A stretch of 64,000 nucleotides of DNA from Prochlorococcus sp. AG-402-A08 (lineage in GTDB: Bacteria > Cyanobacteriota > Cyanobacteriia > PCC-6307 > Cyanobiaceae), in contig QCHH01000003.1 in the NCBI GenBank assembly GCA_003279585.1, forward strand, positions 34,526 to 98,525, written 5' to 3'. The notes under the pieces are model-generated. The model saw only the letters and a list, made by a program, of their open reading frames with translations. It did no database searches and was not told where the DNA came from. The position numbers and the translations under genes are program-made. Shown in pieces: positions 49,321 to 59,170 of this stretch. How positions within the stretch are numbered: position 1 is the first letter of the stretch; each line of letters begins with the position of its first letter.

Positions 49321-49818
49321 TTGGAAAAAAGTGAAGAAAGAAAAAGCGATATTAATCATGTCGCAAATAAAAAATCTGCATTACGAACTGTTGGTGAGTT
49401 TCTCAAAGAAGCTCGACAAGGCAGAAATCTTTCAATAGAGGATCTATCTTCCTCACTAAGAATTGGGAAAGAACAATTGATTGCACTTGAATCAGGAGAT
49501 GAAAGCGCACTTCCTGAAAAAGTTTTTATTAGAGCAATGGTTAGAAGAATAGCAGAAAAATTGAACTTAGATACAAGTTTTATTCTTGAAGAACTTAATG
49601 AAAAGAAAAAAAATTTACCTAAAACCAGCCAAGTAATTAAGAAGAAAAAAACTAGAAAAAATAAAAATTTTAATCCAATAATCATGGTGATTTTATCTGG
49701 TGCTTTGGGATTATTTACTTCAATTATGCTGTTAAAATATATCCAAAGATTGCAAAATGATTCGATTAATCCGCAGCAAAGCAATATCTTTTTATTAGAC
49801 AAAAAATTATCTTCTTAA
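49321..49818 (+). CDS. RodZ-like helix-turn-helix membrane protein
   Basis: The 165-residue protein has an XRE-type helix-turn-helix domain, VGEFLKEARQGRNLSIEDLS with LRIGKEQLIALESGDES. Next come a basic linker (KKKKTRKNKNFNP) and one membrane segment (IIMVILSGALGLFTSIMLL, about 120-138). That is the topology of RodZ, which links MreB to the membrane. The periplasmic domain is very short here (about 27 residues). The start is TTG at 49321. The stop overlaps the convergent ppx by 4 bp. Confidence 0.85.
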   Translation: MEKSEERKSDINHVANKKSALRTVGEFLKEARQGRNLSIEDLSSSLRIGKEQLIALESGDESALPEKVFIRAMVRRIAEKLNLDTSFILEELNEKKKNLPKTSQVIKKKKTRKNKNFNPIIMVILSGALGLFTSIMLLKYIQRLQNDSINPQQSNIFLLDKKLSS

Positions 49819-51449
49819 AGTATATTTATATCAACATCCTTAATTTTCTTAATCAGTAAAATCGCCTTAGTTAAAGACCATTTCTCAAGATCTAAATTTT
49901 GGCCTAAGTCATTAGGAATTAGCTCTATATTAACTTTTTTATTATTAGCTTCAATAACTATTTTAGATATCAAAGGTTCTGGCCTTCTATCCAAAGAGCA
50001 TGAGAGGCGAAGAAGTAAAGACATTTCAGAAACCAAGCTTCTTTGACTTTCATCAACCAGTAATTGCCAAGATTCGTGTCTTTTTTTTGGAAAACTTTTC
50101 CTGTGATATCTTGCAATAGCAGCGACCATTAAATGCTCACTTTGTGAATACCCTAGTAGCTCTCCATTTTTAATTAAATACCACGAGTGCTTGTGATATG
50201 CACTTATATTGATATGTTTTCCGCATGCATGAAGTTTAGCGGCTGCCCACAAAAGATCTCTACCTTCACCATTATCATTATGCAAAACTCCCTTAGTCTG
50301 ATCATAAAAAGTAAGAGCAAATTCTGATACCATTTTTGATCGTTTTGAATTAACACCAAATCTTTTCGATTGATGAATAACTGTTCTTTCTCGTATTGAC
50401 CCTTGAAAGCTCAGCTGATCTTTTAAATAATTATTTCTACACATCCAGTCAACAACTAATCCTTCTCGAAGAGCTCTCTCACTTAAAATAATTTCATTAA
50501 TATTAACCATATTCATTATGGTTTGCAAAATCAAAGCTCCAGGTACAATGATTTCAGATCTTCGTTCACTTATTGAGGATAATTCACTCCGTTCAGAAGA
50601 TGTCATTTTTATTAACTGGCTAACAATTATATCCAAATCATTTTTTTGAATTTTATATCCTTGTAATTTTGATCGAATATGATTTTCTTTATTAGATATT
50701 AATTCACCAATAGCCAAAGCAGTTCCACTAGTTGCTACTAAAACTGGGTTTTCACCAATTTCAATCCTCTTAGATACTTTATCAATTGCAGACTCCATAG
50801 AGCCTCTGATAAATGACCTTAAAAATAATTCAGTATGAGAAGATATTGGATCATTTTTAATAAATTCTCTTTGTAAACTTACTGCGCCAATCTTTGTACT
50901 TGTTAATGCTCGTGCCTCTGAACTATCAGCAAGTATTAATTCTGTAGACCCTCCTCCAATATCTAGAACGAAATGAGGTTTATTTCCAAATTGCATTCCT
51001 GAAAGTACACCCAGATAAATCAATCTTGCTTCTTCTGCTCCGCTTATCAATTCAACATCTAAGCCTATCTTCTTTTTTATTTCAGAAATAAAGTTTTTCC
51101 CATTTGGTGCTTCTCTAACCGCACTTGTAGCAGCAATAATAAGACTCTCAACTTTATAACTTTCTGATAAATCCTTAAACCTCTTTAATGTTGAAAAAGC
51201 CCTATTCATGGCAAGAGAGGTAAGTTCTCCCGTCTGAGGATCTCTTTCTCCCAATCTAGTTGTAGATTTTTCTGCGAGTTCAATACTAAAAGTATTTAAT
51301 TTTCGCTCAAGCTTTGCAATTAACAAATGAGTTGAGTTTGTGCCAATATCAATTGTTGCAATACGGCATAATTCAGCATCTTGATTTTCGCCAAGATCCA
51401 ATTCCATAGAATTTCTTTCATAGGAATTATTTATTGATTCACCTAACAT
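49815..51449 (-). CDS. ppx: Exopolyphosphatase
   Basis: Releases phosphate from the ends of polyphosphate; related enzymes also degrade pppGpp. The 544-residue protein has the ASKHA nucleotide-binding motifs RIATIDIGTNSTHLLIAKL and AATSAVREAPNGKNF, then VLDIGGGSTELILADSSEAR and ATSGTALAIGELIS. A C-terminal HD-like extension includes AAAKLHACGKHINISAYHKH. The long C-terminal extension is typical of cyanobacterial Ppx. A 4-bp stop overlap with the RodZ-like gene is convergent. It is divergent from the prenyltransferase. Confidence 0.93.
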   Translation of the reverse strand: MLGESINNSYERNSMELDLGENQDAELCRIATIDIGTNSTHLLIAKLERKLNTFSIELAEKSTTRLGERDPQTGELTSLAMNRAFSTLKRFKDLSESYKVESLIIAATSAVREAPNGKNFISEIKKKIGLDVELISGAEEARLIYLGVLSGMQFGNKPHFVLDIGGGSTELILADSSEARALTSTKIGAVSLQREFIKNDPISSHTELFLRSFIRGSMESAIDKVSKRIEIGENPVLVATSGTALAIGELISNKENHIRSKLQGYKIQKNDLDIIVSQLIKMTSSERSELSSISERRSEIIVPGALILQTIMNMVNINEIILSERALREGLVVDWMCRNNYLKDQLSFQGSIRERTVIHQSKRFGVNSKRSKMVSEFALTFYDQTKGVLHNDNGEGRDLLWAAAKLHACGKHINISAYHKHSWYLIKNGELLGYSQSEHLMVAAIARYHRKSFPKKRHESWQLLVDESQRSLVSEMSLLLRLSCSLDRRPEPLISKIVIEANNKKVNIELIPNDLGQNLDLEKWSLTKAILLIKKIKDVDINIL

Positions 51450-51524
51450 AAATGAGTAGGTTGAACCTCAATACTCTGACACCCTCACCACCCTATTGAG
51501 AAGGCCTTATAAATCATTAGCAAT

Positions 51525-52424
51525 TTGAATTTTGTGAATAAGCTTCTTACAAAAAAAATGGGATATTATGTTCAACTTCTGAGATGGAATAAACCCAGTG
51601 GAAGATTGATACTTCTAATTCCTGCTTGCTGGTCTCTTTGGTTGACTCCTACAGCCCCTCCTTCTCTATTCATTTTGGGAACAATAATTTTAGGTGGATT
51701 ATGTGTAAGCGGTGCCGGATGTATCGCTAATGATATTTGGGACAGAAAGTTTGATAAGAAGGTAATAAGAACAAAAGAGAGACCACTGGCCAATGGCCAA
51801 GTATCTCTAAAAGCTGCTTGGATACTACTAATTTTAATGTTAATGTTTAGTCTTTTTATAGTTCTTTTAATCCCACCAGCAAGTAGAAATCTATGCCTTC
51901 TACTTGCATTGTTATCATTACCTTTTATTCTTTTATACCCTTCAGCAAAAAGATGGTTTAAATATCCCCAACTTATTCTTTCTATTTGCTGGGGGTTTTC
52001 AGTTCTAATTCCTTGGGCAGCGAGTGAATCTTCTTTAGCAGGAGGCTCATCATTAGTATTTTGTTGGCTTGCAACTGTTTTCTGGACTTTCGGCTTTGAT
52101 ACTGTTTATGCAATGGCAGATGAACTTGAAGACAAAGTAATTGGTCTAAATAGTAGTGCGATCAGTCTCGGGGAAAATTCAATAAAAACAGTTTCTTTTT
52201 GCTACGTTTTAACCAGTTTTTTTCTAGCTCTTGCTGCTTTCAAAGCAAATTTAGGATTAACATATTGGCCTTTTTGGTTCATAACTACTTTAGGAATGCA
52301 AAGAGAGGTTTCCTTATTAAGTTCAAGATCAAAAGGTATTAAGACTTCAGGTTTGCATTTCAACAATCAAGTGAGACTTGGAAGTTTATTACTTCTTGGC
52401 ATTATCTTCAGCAAGATCATCTAA
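51525..52424 (+). CDS. UbiA-family prenyltransferase (4-hydroxybenzoate prenyltransferase-like)
   Basis: The 299-residue integral membrane protein has about nine hydrophobic segments and the two aspartate-rich motifs of the family: NDIWDRKFDKKV (with RTKERPLANGQV) and DTVYAMADELEDKVIG. In cyanobacteria such enzymes attach a solanesyl chain to 4-hydroxybenzoate for plastoquinone synthesis; the exact substrate is inferred. The frame begins at TTG 51525; an ATG at 51558 (residue 12) is also plausible. It is divergent from ppx and precedes the LD-carboxypeptidase, whose start is 26 bp downstream. Confidence 0.9.
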   Translation: MNFVNKLLTKKMGYYVQLLRWNKPSGRLILLIPACWSLWLTPTAPPSLFILGTIILGGLCVSGAGCIANDIWDRKFDKKVIRTKERPLANGQVSLKAAWILLILMLMFSLFIVLLIPPASRNLCLLLALLSLPFILLYPSAKRWFKYPQLILSICWGFSVLIPWAASESSLAGGSSLVFCWLATVFWTFGFDTVYAMADELEDKVIGLNSSAISLGENSIKTVSFCYVLTSFFLALAAFKANLGLTYWPFWFITTLGMQREVSLLSSRSKGIKTSGLHFNNQVRLGSLLLLGIIFSKII

Positions 52425-52449
52425 TCAATGTCCTTATCAAGATTCGCAA

Positions 52450-53325
52450 ATGACTGAGCCTATAAAGAAAGGAGATCTTTTCCACATAGTTGCAGCAAGT
52501 TCGCCAATAACTAAAAAAGAAGATCTTTCCTCTGGGATCAAAGTCCTTCAGGAGTGGGGATTAATCTGTAACAATATCGACGAAAGAGATAGGTCATGGG
52601 GTTATTTAGCAGGTACTGATGAAGTTAGATTTAATGAGTTACATCCAAACAATCATTATCCTCTTTTAGCTTTTGCTAGAGGTGGGTGGGGATCGGCAAG
52701 ATTGCTAGAGAAAAGACAACCATGGAAAGAAGGTTGGATGATTGGCTTCTCTGATTTGACTTCCATACTTCTTGCACGGCTAGCAGATGGATTTCAAGGA
52801 GGAGTTCATGGGCCACTTATTACAACGTTAGGTTCCGAGCCAGACTGGAGTAAAGACAGACTTAAATCAATTTTGTTTGGAAATTTTGTTCCAGATATTC
52901 ATGGAGACCCATGGGGAGGTGGAACCTCAAAGGGGCATCTAATAGTTGGCAATCTAACTGTCCTAACTCACTTGATTGGGACTAAACATCTACCAGATTT
53001 CGAAAAATCAATATTAATCATCGAAGATATTGGAGAAGCTCCCTACAGAATTGACAGAATGCTAACTCACTTAAGATTATCTGGGGTTCTGCAAAAGGTC
53101 TCTGGTCTAGGTTTTGGATCATTTACTTATTGTGATAATGAGAAGGACGTCGATAAAACAAAGACGTTTGAGCTTCTTGATATTTTCAAAGATCGCACAC
53201 AAGACCTTCAAATCCCAATTGTTTCAAATCTCCCCGTTGGACACTGTTGTGGAAATGCATCACTTCCACTTGGTAGTCAAGCTATCTTGAATGGCGATAA
53301 AGGGAGCCTTAGTCTTTTGAAATAG
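52450..53325 (+). CDS. ldcA: LD-carboxypeptidase (S66 family)
   Basis: The S66 serine peptidase cleaves D-amino acid-containing peptide bonds in peptidoglycan fragments during recycling. The 291-residue protein has the nucleophile in [12 protein letters not shown], the segment [20 protein letters not shown], the Glu in [16 protein letters not shown], and the His in [18 protein letters not shown]. The frame is open upstream into the prenyltransferase gene, but ATG 52450 ([19 protein letters not shown]) matches the family start. The stop overlaps the convergent ispD by 17 bp. Confidence 0.93.
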   Translation: MTEPIKKGDLFHIVAASSPITKKEDLSSGIKVLQEWGLICNNIDERDRSWGYLAGTDEVRFNELHPNNHYPLLAFARGGWGSARLLEKRQPWKEGWMIGFSDLTSILLARLADGFQGGVHGPLITTLGSEPDWSKDRLKSILFGNFVPDIHGDPWGGGTSKGHLIVGNLTVLTHLIGTKHLPDFEKSILIIEDIGEAPYRIDRMLTHLRLSGVLQKVSGLGFGSFTYCDNEKDVDKTKTFELLDIFKDRTQDLQIPIVSNLPVGHCCGNASLPLGSQAILNGDKGSLSLLK

Positions 53326-53986
53326 ATAATAAAGACTCTGCTATTACGAGATCAAATGGGGTTGTCACTTTAATATTTGAAGGTCCTGCATCATATATTT
53401 TCACTGGCAATCCTAAACGTTCAAACAAGGATGCATCATCGGTTACATCCCATCCTTTAGCGATTGCTTCACTATGTGCATGCTTCAATTTATTCACTGG
53501 AAAGCCTTGAGGTGTTTGTGCTGCCCATAAATCTGAGCGTGGAGGGCTCTCAATAATCTCACCATCTTTATCAACCTTTTTTATTGTGTCAGTTACTTGT
53601 GAAGCAGCAATAACAGATTGCCCCTTGGAAACAATCTTTGAGATTTCATCAAAAACGAATGATTTCACCAAGCATCTTGCCCCATCATGGATGAGCACAG
53701 ACTTAGCATCGTGAGGAAGAGCAGCTAATCCCAGTTGAACTGATTGCTGTCTTGTAGATCCTCCATTGATCCATTGAACTGACTTTACTGAGTTATCAAG
53801 AATTGAACAAATGGATTTTTTGTCTTTGGGTTGTCCAATAATTCCAATCCAAGAAATTGTTTTAGCGTTGAAAGCTGCTTTTAAAGTCCACTCTAAAACC
53901 GTTTTCCCTGCAACCTTCAAAAGGAGCTTATTTTTATCAGCACCCATCCGACTTCCACTTCCTGCAGCCGCAATTAACAAATGCAA
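53309..53986 (-). CDS. ispD: 2-C-methyl-D-erythritol 4-phosphate cytidylyltransferase
   Basis: The third enzyme of the MEP isoprenoid pathway, making CDP-methylerythritol from CTP. The 225-residue protein begins [24 protein letters not shown], the nucleotidyltransferase loop. It contains [51 protein letters not shown] and a C-terminal [19 protein letters not shown]. The conserved Asp and Arg residues are present. It converges on the LD-carboxypeptidase and is divergent from fabG. Confidence 0.97.
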   Translation of the reverse strand: MHLLIAAAGSGSRMGADKNKLLLKVAGKTVLEWTLKAAFNAKTISWIGIIGQPKDKKSICSILDNSVKSVQWINGGSTRQQSVQLGLAALPHDAKSVLIHDGARCLVKSFVFDEISKIVSKGQSVIAASQVTDTIKKVDKDGEIIESPPRSDLWAAQTPQGFPVNKLKHAHSEAIAKGWDVTDDASLFERLGLPVKIYDAGPSNIKVTTPFDLVIAESLLSISKD

Positions 53987-54146
53987 AACTAATCCCTCTC
54001 TATTGATTATTCTTTTAATATATTCGAACAGTAAAAATCACTACTTTTAATATCTGAGCTTAAAGTCTTTTCAAAAAGTAAGTGGCTCAATAGTAGGTTA
54101 AATAAACTAAAAATAAGATTTTAACGATTTTACACATCATAAGATT

Positions 54147-54899
54147 ATGACATCCTCAAAATTACTTGAAGGTCAGACTGCAATTGTAACTGGAGCCAGT
54201 AGAGGGATTGGTAAGGCTATTGCAATTTTTTTAGCCAAGGAAGGAGCAGAAGTAATCGTCAATTATTCCTCATCTTTGGAGAATGCAAATAAAGTCGTAT
54301 CAGAAATAAACTCCTTTGGGGGCAAGGCTTATCCGCTTCAAGCTGATATTTCTAATGAAAGCTCTGTAAATGAATTGATAAAAACAGTATTGGAGAAAAA
54401 TAATAAAATTGATGTTCTGGTCAATAACGCAGGAATAACTAAAGATGGCCTTTTAATGAGAATGAAAACGGACGATTGGCAAAAGGTTCTAGACCTTAAT
54501 TTGAGTGGTGTTTTTTATTGCACAAGAGCAGTTTCTAGACAGATGCTGAAGCAAAAGAAAGGAAGAATTATCAACATAACTTCTGTGGTTGGGTTAATGG
54601 GCAATCCAGGTCAAGCAAATTATTCTGCAGCCAAGGCAGGAGTAGTAGGTCTTACACAGAGTGCTGCAAAAGAATTTGCAAGCAGAGGGATAACGGTAAA
54701 TGCAGTAGCTCCGGGTTTCATTTCAACTGATATGACCAAAGATCTCAACAGTGAATCAATCCTTTCTGCGATCCCGCTTGGACGATTCGGGAACCCTGAT
54801 GATGTTGCAGGAGCCGTGAGATTTTTAGCAGCTGATCCTTCGGCTGCTTACATAACCGGTCAGACAATTCAAGTTGATGGTGGAATGGTTATGAGTTAG
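54147..54899 (+). CDS. fabG: 3-oxoacyl-[acyl-carrier-protein] reductase
   Basis: An NADPH-dependent reductase of fatty acid elongation. The 250-residue SDR has AIVTGASRGIGKAIAIFLAK, LVNNAGITKDGLLMRMKTDDW and the catalytic Ser and Tyr-Lys in NITSVVGLMGNPGQANYSAAKAG. It also has VAPGFISTDMTKDL and ends with the family tail YITGQTIQVDGGMVM. Length and motifs fit FabG closely. It reads toward the rearranged region; the next 225 bp contain no gene. Confidence 0.97.
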   Translation: MTSSKLLEGQTAIVTGASRGIGKAIAIFLAKEGAEVIVNYSSSLENANKVVSEINSFGGKAYPLQADISNESSVNELIKTVLEKNNKIDVLVNNAGITKDGLLMRMKTDDWQKVLDLNLSGVFYCTRAVSRQMLKQKKGRIINITSVVGLMGNPGQANYSAAKAGVVGLTQSAAKEFASRGITVNAVAPGFISTDMTKDLNSESILSAIPLGRFGNPDDVAGAVRFLAADPSAAYITGQTIQVDGGMVMS

Positions 54900-55125
54900 T
54901 ACTTTGGGGAACAAATAATGCTCCATATAGGAATCTTATTTATGTAGGAATTTTAGAAAGAAGTTTTTCTCTATATAATTCAAGCTTTTATAAGATCGCA
55001 ATAATTAGCTTCTATTTCTTTAAATTTAGAATTAATAAATTATCCTTGATTGGCTGGAAATTTTTGCAAGTTTAATGATTTTTTTAACTTTTAAAAAATC
55101 ATTATATATAGTGAGATTCAATCAC
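54900..55125. other. AT-rich intergenic region after fabG
   Basis: I see no gene in this stretch of about 226 bp. It contains an inverted repeat (55074-55103) and is bordered by fabG and the truncated TPR gene. It may mark the left edge of the accessory block. Confidence 0.4.
55074..55103. terminator. Possible terminator hairpin after fabG and the TPR gene
   Basis: AATGA with seven T and AA faces a matching arm with six A, giving an imperfect 13-bp stem and a 3-base loop. It has only one G-C pair per turn but lies between two convergent genes. Confidence 0.4.
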
Positions 55126-56271
55126 TTAATTAGAGTTCTTTTCTAAATTAAAGTTTCTTTTTAAAGTACTGAAACTTTTATGTCCTTCTATTTTCTCATG
55201 AGTAATTTTATTAACGCTTAAATCTCCTATTTTTTGCGCATATGCGATCCAGTTTCTCATTATAAGAAAGTCATTTAAATTAAATCCTTCGATACTCTTT
55301 CTTTGTCCTCCCCAGTTTTTATTGCCTTTGTCGATTTCATTCTCAATACTTTTCCATTTTTTATTATATTGCATAGGTTGATCCCCAAACCTTCTTATAT
55401 CTTTATATTGTGGAAATTCTAGTTGATATTCAGAACAACCTCTTTTAACTTTAGAAATCAAATTAATTCTAATGTTTGTTTGAATTTTATAATCGATTTG
55501 TTGAGAAATATTAAATGCTTCATTTAAATCATAACAATATATCAATCCCTTATAAAATCCTAATATATTTTTTCTAACTTCGATCATACATTTTCTAGTA
55601 TTATTATTTTTAAACTCTATATTATTGAAAACTAAAAAAAGTTTAATTAATTCAATTATTGATTCCACTTCAATTTGAACTTTATAGCATCCAAAGCAAA
55701 ATTCGGGAATTACTTTGTGCTGATCAAATATAAGTTTATGTCTTTTACAATTTAAATTTATTTCATTTGTTTGATATATTTGCGAGAACGTTGACTCTAA
55801 ATTTAAATTATTTTGTTTATAGATTTTGAGCCCATCCCTATAAATTTTGATTGCCTCATTATCGGTTATAAGATTATTTCCTTTTCTATAAATACTTATC
55901 TCCTTGTATTTCTCATTTATTTGATAGAGTGGATTCTTAGCAATCTTTTCTGGTTTATAGATAGTTAATAAATTCAACAGATCTGATGCAATATCATTTC
56001 TGTTAGGATTTAGTTTGATTGCATTTATATAGTAATTTTCTGCTTTTTTAAATTGGCCAAGATTACATAGAATATTTCCCATATTGAGATGAGCATTCAC
56101 ATAGTTAGGATTCAATGTAATCGCTTTTAGCGTTTGTTCTTCTGCTTCTTTTAATTTACCAAGATCGCCCAATATATTTCCCAAATTATAATATGCTATC
56201 GCATTATTAGGATCAAGTTCAATTGTTTTTCTAGTGGCTATTTTCTTTGGTAATGGTTTGGACTCCAGCAC
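55126..56271 (-). CDS. 5'-truncated TPR protein with unknown Cys-rich C-terminal domain
   Basis: The 381-codon frame opens at an ATG that lies inside the ctaB remnant. Its first 10 codons are antisense to ctaB. From residue 11 it reads as TPR repeats ([49 protein letters not shown]), about 2.5 repeats. Then comes an unrecognised domain of about 280 residues with [11 protein letters not shown] near 190, [12 protein letters not shown], and [11 protein letters not shown] near 278. I have seen similar domains in Prochlorococcus TPR proteins but know no function. The repeats are nearly identical to those of the TPR-sulfotransferase at 62040. I infer a gene fragment that lost its 5' part, not an intact gene. 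Confidence 0.6.
   Translation of the reverse strand: MLESKPLPKKIATRKTIELDPNNAIAYYNLGNILGDLGKLKEAEEQTLKAITLNPNYVNAHLNMGNILCNLGQFKKAENYYINAIKLNPNRNDIASDLLNLLTIYKPEKIAKNPLYQINEKYKEISIYRKGNNLITDNEAIKIYRDGLKIYKQNNLNLESTFSQIYQTNEINLNCKRHKLIFDQHKVIPEFCFGCYKVQIEVESIIELIKLFLVFNNIEFKNNNTRKCMIEVRKNILGFYKGLIYCYDLNEAFNISQQIDYKIQTNIRINLISKVKRGCSEYQLEFPQYKDIRRFGDQPMQYNKKWKSIENEIDKGNKNWGGQRKSIEGFNLNDFLIMRNWIAYAQKIGDLSVNKITHEKIEGHKSFSTLKRNFNLEKNSN
56140..56243 (-). repeat. TPR-coding inverted repeat, copy 1
   Basis: About 104 bp match 62437-62540 on the opposite strand with only a handful of mismatches by eye. Similarity ends at about 56243, exactly where sequence resembling ctaB begins. Confidence 0.75.
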
Positions 56272-56669
56272 ATTTTTGGGCTTTGGCCATATTGTTAAAA
56301 GAGGACTATCGATCAGTTGGGATACCTATGCTTCCATCAGTAAGTGGTTCTTTTGTGACAGCAAAAGCCATATCAGTCTATGGCTATCTAACGGTATTTT
56401 TAAGTTTTTTAGGTTGCTTTGTTTTACCAGAAGGAGGCTTGTTGTATGGAATGTTATTACTGCCTTATAATTCAAGACTTCTTCAATTGGTTTCCAGATT
56501 ACGAGATGATCCAGAGGATTTAGATCGGGCTAAGGGTTTGTTTCGGTGGTCTATTCTTTATATGTTTGGAGTTTGTTTTTTGCTTGTTATTAGTAGATTA
56601 CAGGTCTCAATTGCTTTTAATGATCAGTTAATAGCTTTAATTAAAGACTTCTTGATGGGGTTGTCGTAA
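56235..56669 (+). pseudogene. ctaB: Truncated heme O synthase (protoheme IX farnesyltransferase) 3' part
   Basis: A 144-codon frame reads [20 protein letters not shown], then [19 protein letters not shown], which is the second half of CtaB/CyoE. Its C-terminal membrane segments follow ([18 protein letters not shown] and [20 protein letters not shown]). A TAG stop sits immediately upstream, at 56232-56234, in TPR-derived sequence. The N-terminal half, including the NDxxD aspartate motif and RTRNRPL region, is absent. Full CtaB is about 320-330 residues. CtaB farnesylates heme B to heme O for cytochrome oxidase, so this copy cannot function. The remnant precedes an ABC exporter pair, a neighbour it commonly has. 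Confidence 0.85.
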
Positions 56670-56769
56670 GCATGAAAAATAAAAATAAAAACTTTATGAC
56701 CTTGCTCACCAATACTAATTAGAATTTGTTAGAAGATATTAGCTTATCTTTTAGGCAATCTGTTTCTAG

Positions 56770-57783
56770 ATGTTTTTCATCCAATTAAGAGATTTATTTA
56801 AGTCCTATGGACCTGTTAGGGCTCTAAATGGACTTAACCTCGAAGTACCTAAAGGATCTTTGTATGGTTTGTTGGGCCCAAACGGGGCCGGCAAAAGTAC
56901 TGCACTGAGAATTATTTGTACTCTCCTTGCACCTGATTCTGGTCATGTTGAAGTGGGGGGACGAGATGCTTTGCTTGAGGAGAAAGAAACTAGGCGAAGA
57001 TTGGGTTATGTCGCTCAAGATGTTGCGATAGATAAAATACTGACTGGTAGAGAGCTATTACAGCTTCAAGGAGATCTTTATCATTTAGATAACAAACATA
57101 AGAGAAAAAGAATTGAAGAATTGATTCAGAGACTTGATATGCATGAATGGATTGATAGAAGATGTGGTTCTTTCTCGGGAGGTATGAAAAGAAGACTTGA
57201 CCTCGCTTCAGGGTTGTTGCATGAACCAGAATTATTGATTCTTGATGAACCTACTGTTGGGTTGGACATAGAAAGTCGATCTGTTATCTGGGGATTATTG
57301 AAAGAACTAAGAAATAAAGAAACTACAATACTTTTAAGTAGTCATTATCTCGAGGAAGTAGATGAATTGGCAGATGAGATGGCTATTATTGATAAAGGGA
57401 AAGTAATTGCTAGTGGAAAACCAGATGATTTAAAAAAAGAACTTGGTGGGGATAGAGTGACACTTAGGGTGCGAGAGTTCAGTGATGAAGTAGAAGCTGA
57501 ATCTGTAAGGAAATTAATTAAAAACATTAATGGGGTATCAAATGTAGTAGTGAATCAAAAGCAAGGATATTCTTTAAATTTTTTAGTGAAAAGTAATGAA
57601 GTTTTATCAAACTTGTCTGGCCATCTTTCAAAAGAAAATTTTGAAGTCTTTGCACTTTCTCATAGTCGGCCTAGTTTAGATGATGTTTATTTGCAAGCGA
57701 CTGGCAAAACTCTTATGGATGCTGAGTTAGAACTCGCTGGTAAAAGAGATTTTAAGCTTGAGAATAAGAAATCGATGCGTTAA
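56770..57783 (+). CDS. ABC transporter ATPase (DrrA-like)
   Basis: The 337-residue ATPase has Walker A GPNGAGKSTALRII, the Q-loop in LGYVAQDVAID, the signature FSGGMKRRLDLASG and Walker B LLILDEPTVGLD. The H-loop is SSHYLEEVDELADE. A C-terminal domain of about 80 residues follows, as in DrrA-type exporters for drugs or polysaccharides. The substrate is unknown. It is paired with the ABC-2 permease 30 bp downstream. It lies about 100 bp after the ctaB remnant, an order I recall as typical next to intact ctaB in marine picocyanobacteria. Confidence 0.93.
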   Translation: MFFIQLRDLFKSYGPVRALNGLNLEVPKGSLYGLLGPNGAGKSTALRIICTLLAPDSGHVEVGGRDALLEEKETRRRLGYVAQDVAIDKILTGRELLQLQGDLYHLDNKHKRKRIEELIQRLDMHEWIDRRCGSFSGGMKRRLDLASGLLHEPELLILDEPTVGLDIESRSVIWGLLKELRNKETTILLSSHYLEEVDELADEMAIIDKGKVIASGKPDDLKKELGGDRVTLRVREFSDEVEAESVRKLIKNINGVSNVVVNQKQGYSLNFLVKSNEVLSNLSGHLSKENFEVFALSHSRPSLDDVYLQATGKTLMDAELELAGKRDFKLENKKSMR

Positions 57784-57813
57784 TTATTTGTATCATCCTA
57801 ATTTATTAAACAC

Positions 57814-58668
57814 ATGATTACTACTAATCCATCAGTTCATAAGGAAAAGCACTCTAGGAATGATGTGAATGAAATGTTGCAAGAAACTTCAGCTTTGACA
57901 TGGAGGCTTTTTATTCAATTGATTCGACGACCTTCAACATTATTTGCAGGAATTCTTCAGCCTTTAATATGGCTTTTGCTTTTTGCAGCGTTATTCTCGA
58001 ATGCTCCAATAGACTTCTTGCCTGGTAGTAGTAGTTATGGTGAATTTCTTGGCGCAGGGTTAATAGTCTTTACTGCTTTTAGTGGTGCTCTTAATGCTGG
58101 ACTCCCTTTGATGTTTGACAGAGAATTTGGCTTTCTTAATCGATTATTAGTTGCTCCATTGAGTAGTAGAAGTTCAATCGTAATTTCTTCAGTAATCTAT
58201 ATAACTACAATTAGCCTTTTGCAGAGTTTTGCAATAATGGCAACCTCTGCTCTACTAGGTTATGGCTGGCCCAGTCTGGGAGGTTTTCTCCTCATAGCAA
58301 TAACTTTATTGTTATTGGTATTCGCAATAACTGGCCTAAGTCTTGGATTGGCCTTTGTTTTGCCAGGACATATAGAGCTAATTGCAATTATCTTTATATC
58401 GAATCTCCCTGTTCTTTTTGCTAGCACAGCTTTGGCTCCCATATCTTTTATGCCTGAATGGCTTGGATGGATAGCATCAATTAATCCATTAACATTCGCT
58501 ATTGAACCTATACGAATGGCTTACCACAACTCTGTCGATCTGAGAGAAGTTTTAATCAATGCTCCTTATGGAGATGTAAATGGTTATTCTTGTCTAGTAA
58601 TTCTATTTATTCTTACAGTTGGATTGTTTTTTCTTATCAGACCACTTTTAAATCGCAAACTTGCTTGA
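57814..58668 (+). CDS. ABC-2 type permease
   Basis: The 284-residue protein has about six hydrophobic segments in the ABC-2 arrangement: LTWRLFIQLIRRPSTLFAGI at the N-terminus, then IWLLLFAALFSN, MFDREFGFLNRLLVAPLSSR in the cytosolic loop, and NLPVLFASTALAPISFMPEW before the last segments. It pairs with the upstream ATPase as an exporter of unknown cargo. ATG 57814 lies 30 bp after the ATPase stop. Confidence 0.92.
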   Translation: MITTNPSVHKEKHSRNDVNEMLQETSALTWRLFIQLIRRPSTLFAGILQPLIWLLLFAALFSNAPIDFLPGSSSYGEFLGAGLIVFTAFSGALNAGLPLMFDREFGFLNRLLVAPLSSRSSIVISSVIYITTISLLQSFAIMATSALLGYGWPSLGGFLLIAITLLLLVFAITGLSLGLAFVLPGHIELIAIIFISNLPVLFASTALAPISFMPEWLGWIASINPLTFAIEPIRMAYHNSVDLREVLINAPYGDVNGYSCLVILFILTVGLFFLIRPLLNRKLA

Positions 58669-58696
58669 TAATCTAAATTAGCGATTAAAAAGAATC

Positions 58697-59170
58697 TTGG
58701 AGTCTCGAAAGGATCTGCTTCGAAAACAAATTATAGAAGCTTTAAAGGATAATGATAATGATTTATATGCTCTCCTGAAATCTCAATGGGCTCATCGTTT
58801 TGGAGTAGAAAGTTTGGAAGAATTGAACAACTTAGATTTAAAACAGCTTAATCAAAATCTTACGAATGTAGAAACTCAAAAGATTAGGCAATCACAAGAA
58901 AATTCAATGGAGAGTGATAAATCGATTTCTATAAAAGACAATAATAATTTAGAAGAGGCAACTAAATCAAAAGAGTTTGAGTCAATTAAGGATGTTAATG
59001 ATGAATCTTTTAAAACTAAACCGAATGAAATAGTTGACAATAGAATTTATGAAAATAAAGCTATAGGAACAATTAAAGAAAATGTAAATCAACCTATAGT
59101 GCAAGCTTTGATTCCTTTACCCCCTAAACCTAAGTATAGTTATCTAAAGAAGTGGTTATTGAGAAAGTAA
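58697..59170 (+). CDS. Hypothetical protein with charged, disordered middle
   Basis: The 157-residue protein starts from TTG 58697 and has a short basic helix ESRKDLLRKQIIEALKDND and YALLKSQWAHRFGVESLEEL. A long Asn/Lys/Glu/Ser-rich segment follows (about residues 55-130), and a Pro-rich ending (PLPPKPKYSYLKKWLL). I recognise no domain; the N-terminal YALLKSQWAHRFG is the only conserved-looking part. It follows the exporter genes by 28 bp and ends in a strong palindrome. Confidence 0.65.
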   Translation: MESRKDLLRKQIIEALKDNDNDLYALLKSQWAHRFGVESLEELNNLDLKQLNQNLTNVETQKIRQSQENSMESDKSISIKDNNNLEEATKSKEFESIKDVNDESFKTKPNEIVDNRIYENKAIGTIKENVNQPIVQALIPLPPKPKYSYLKKWLLRK

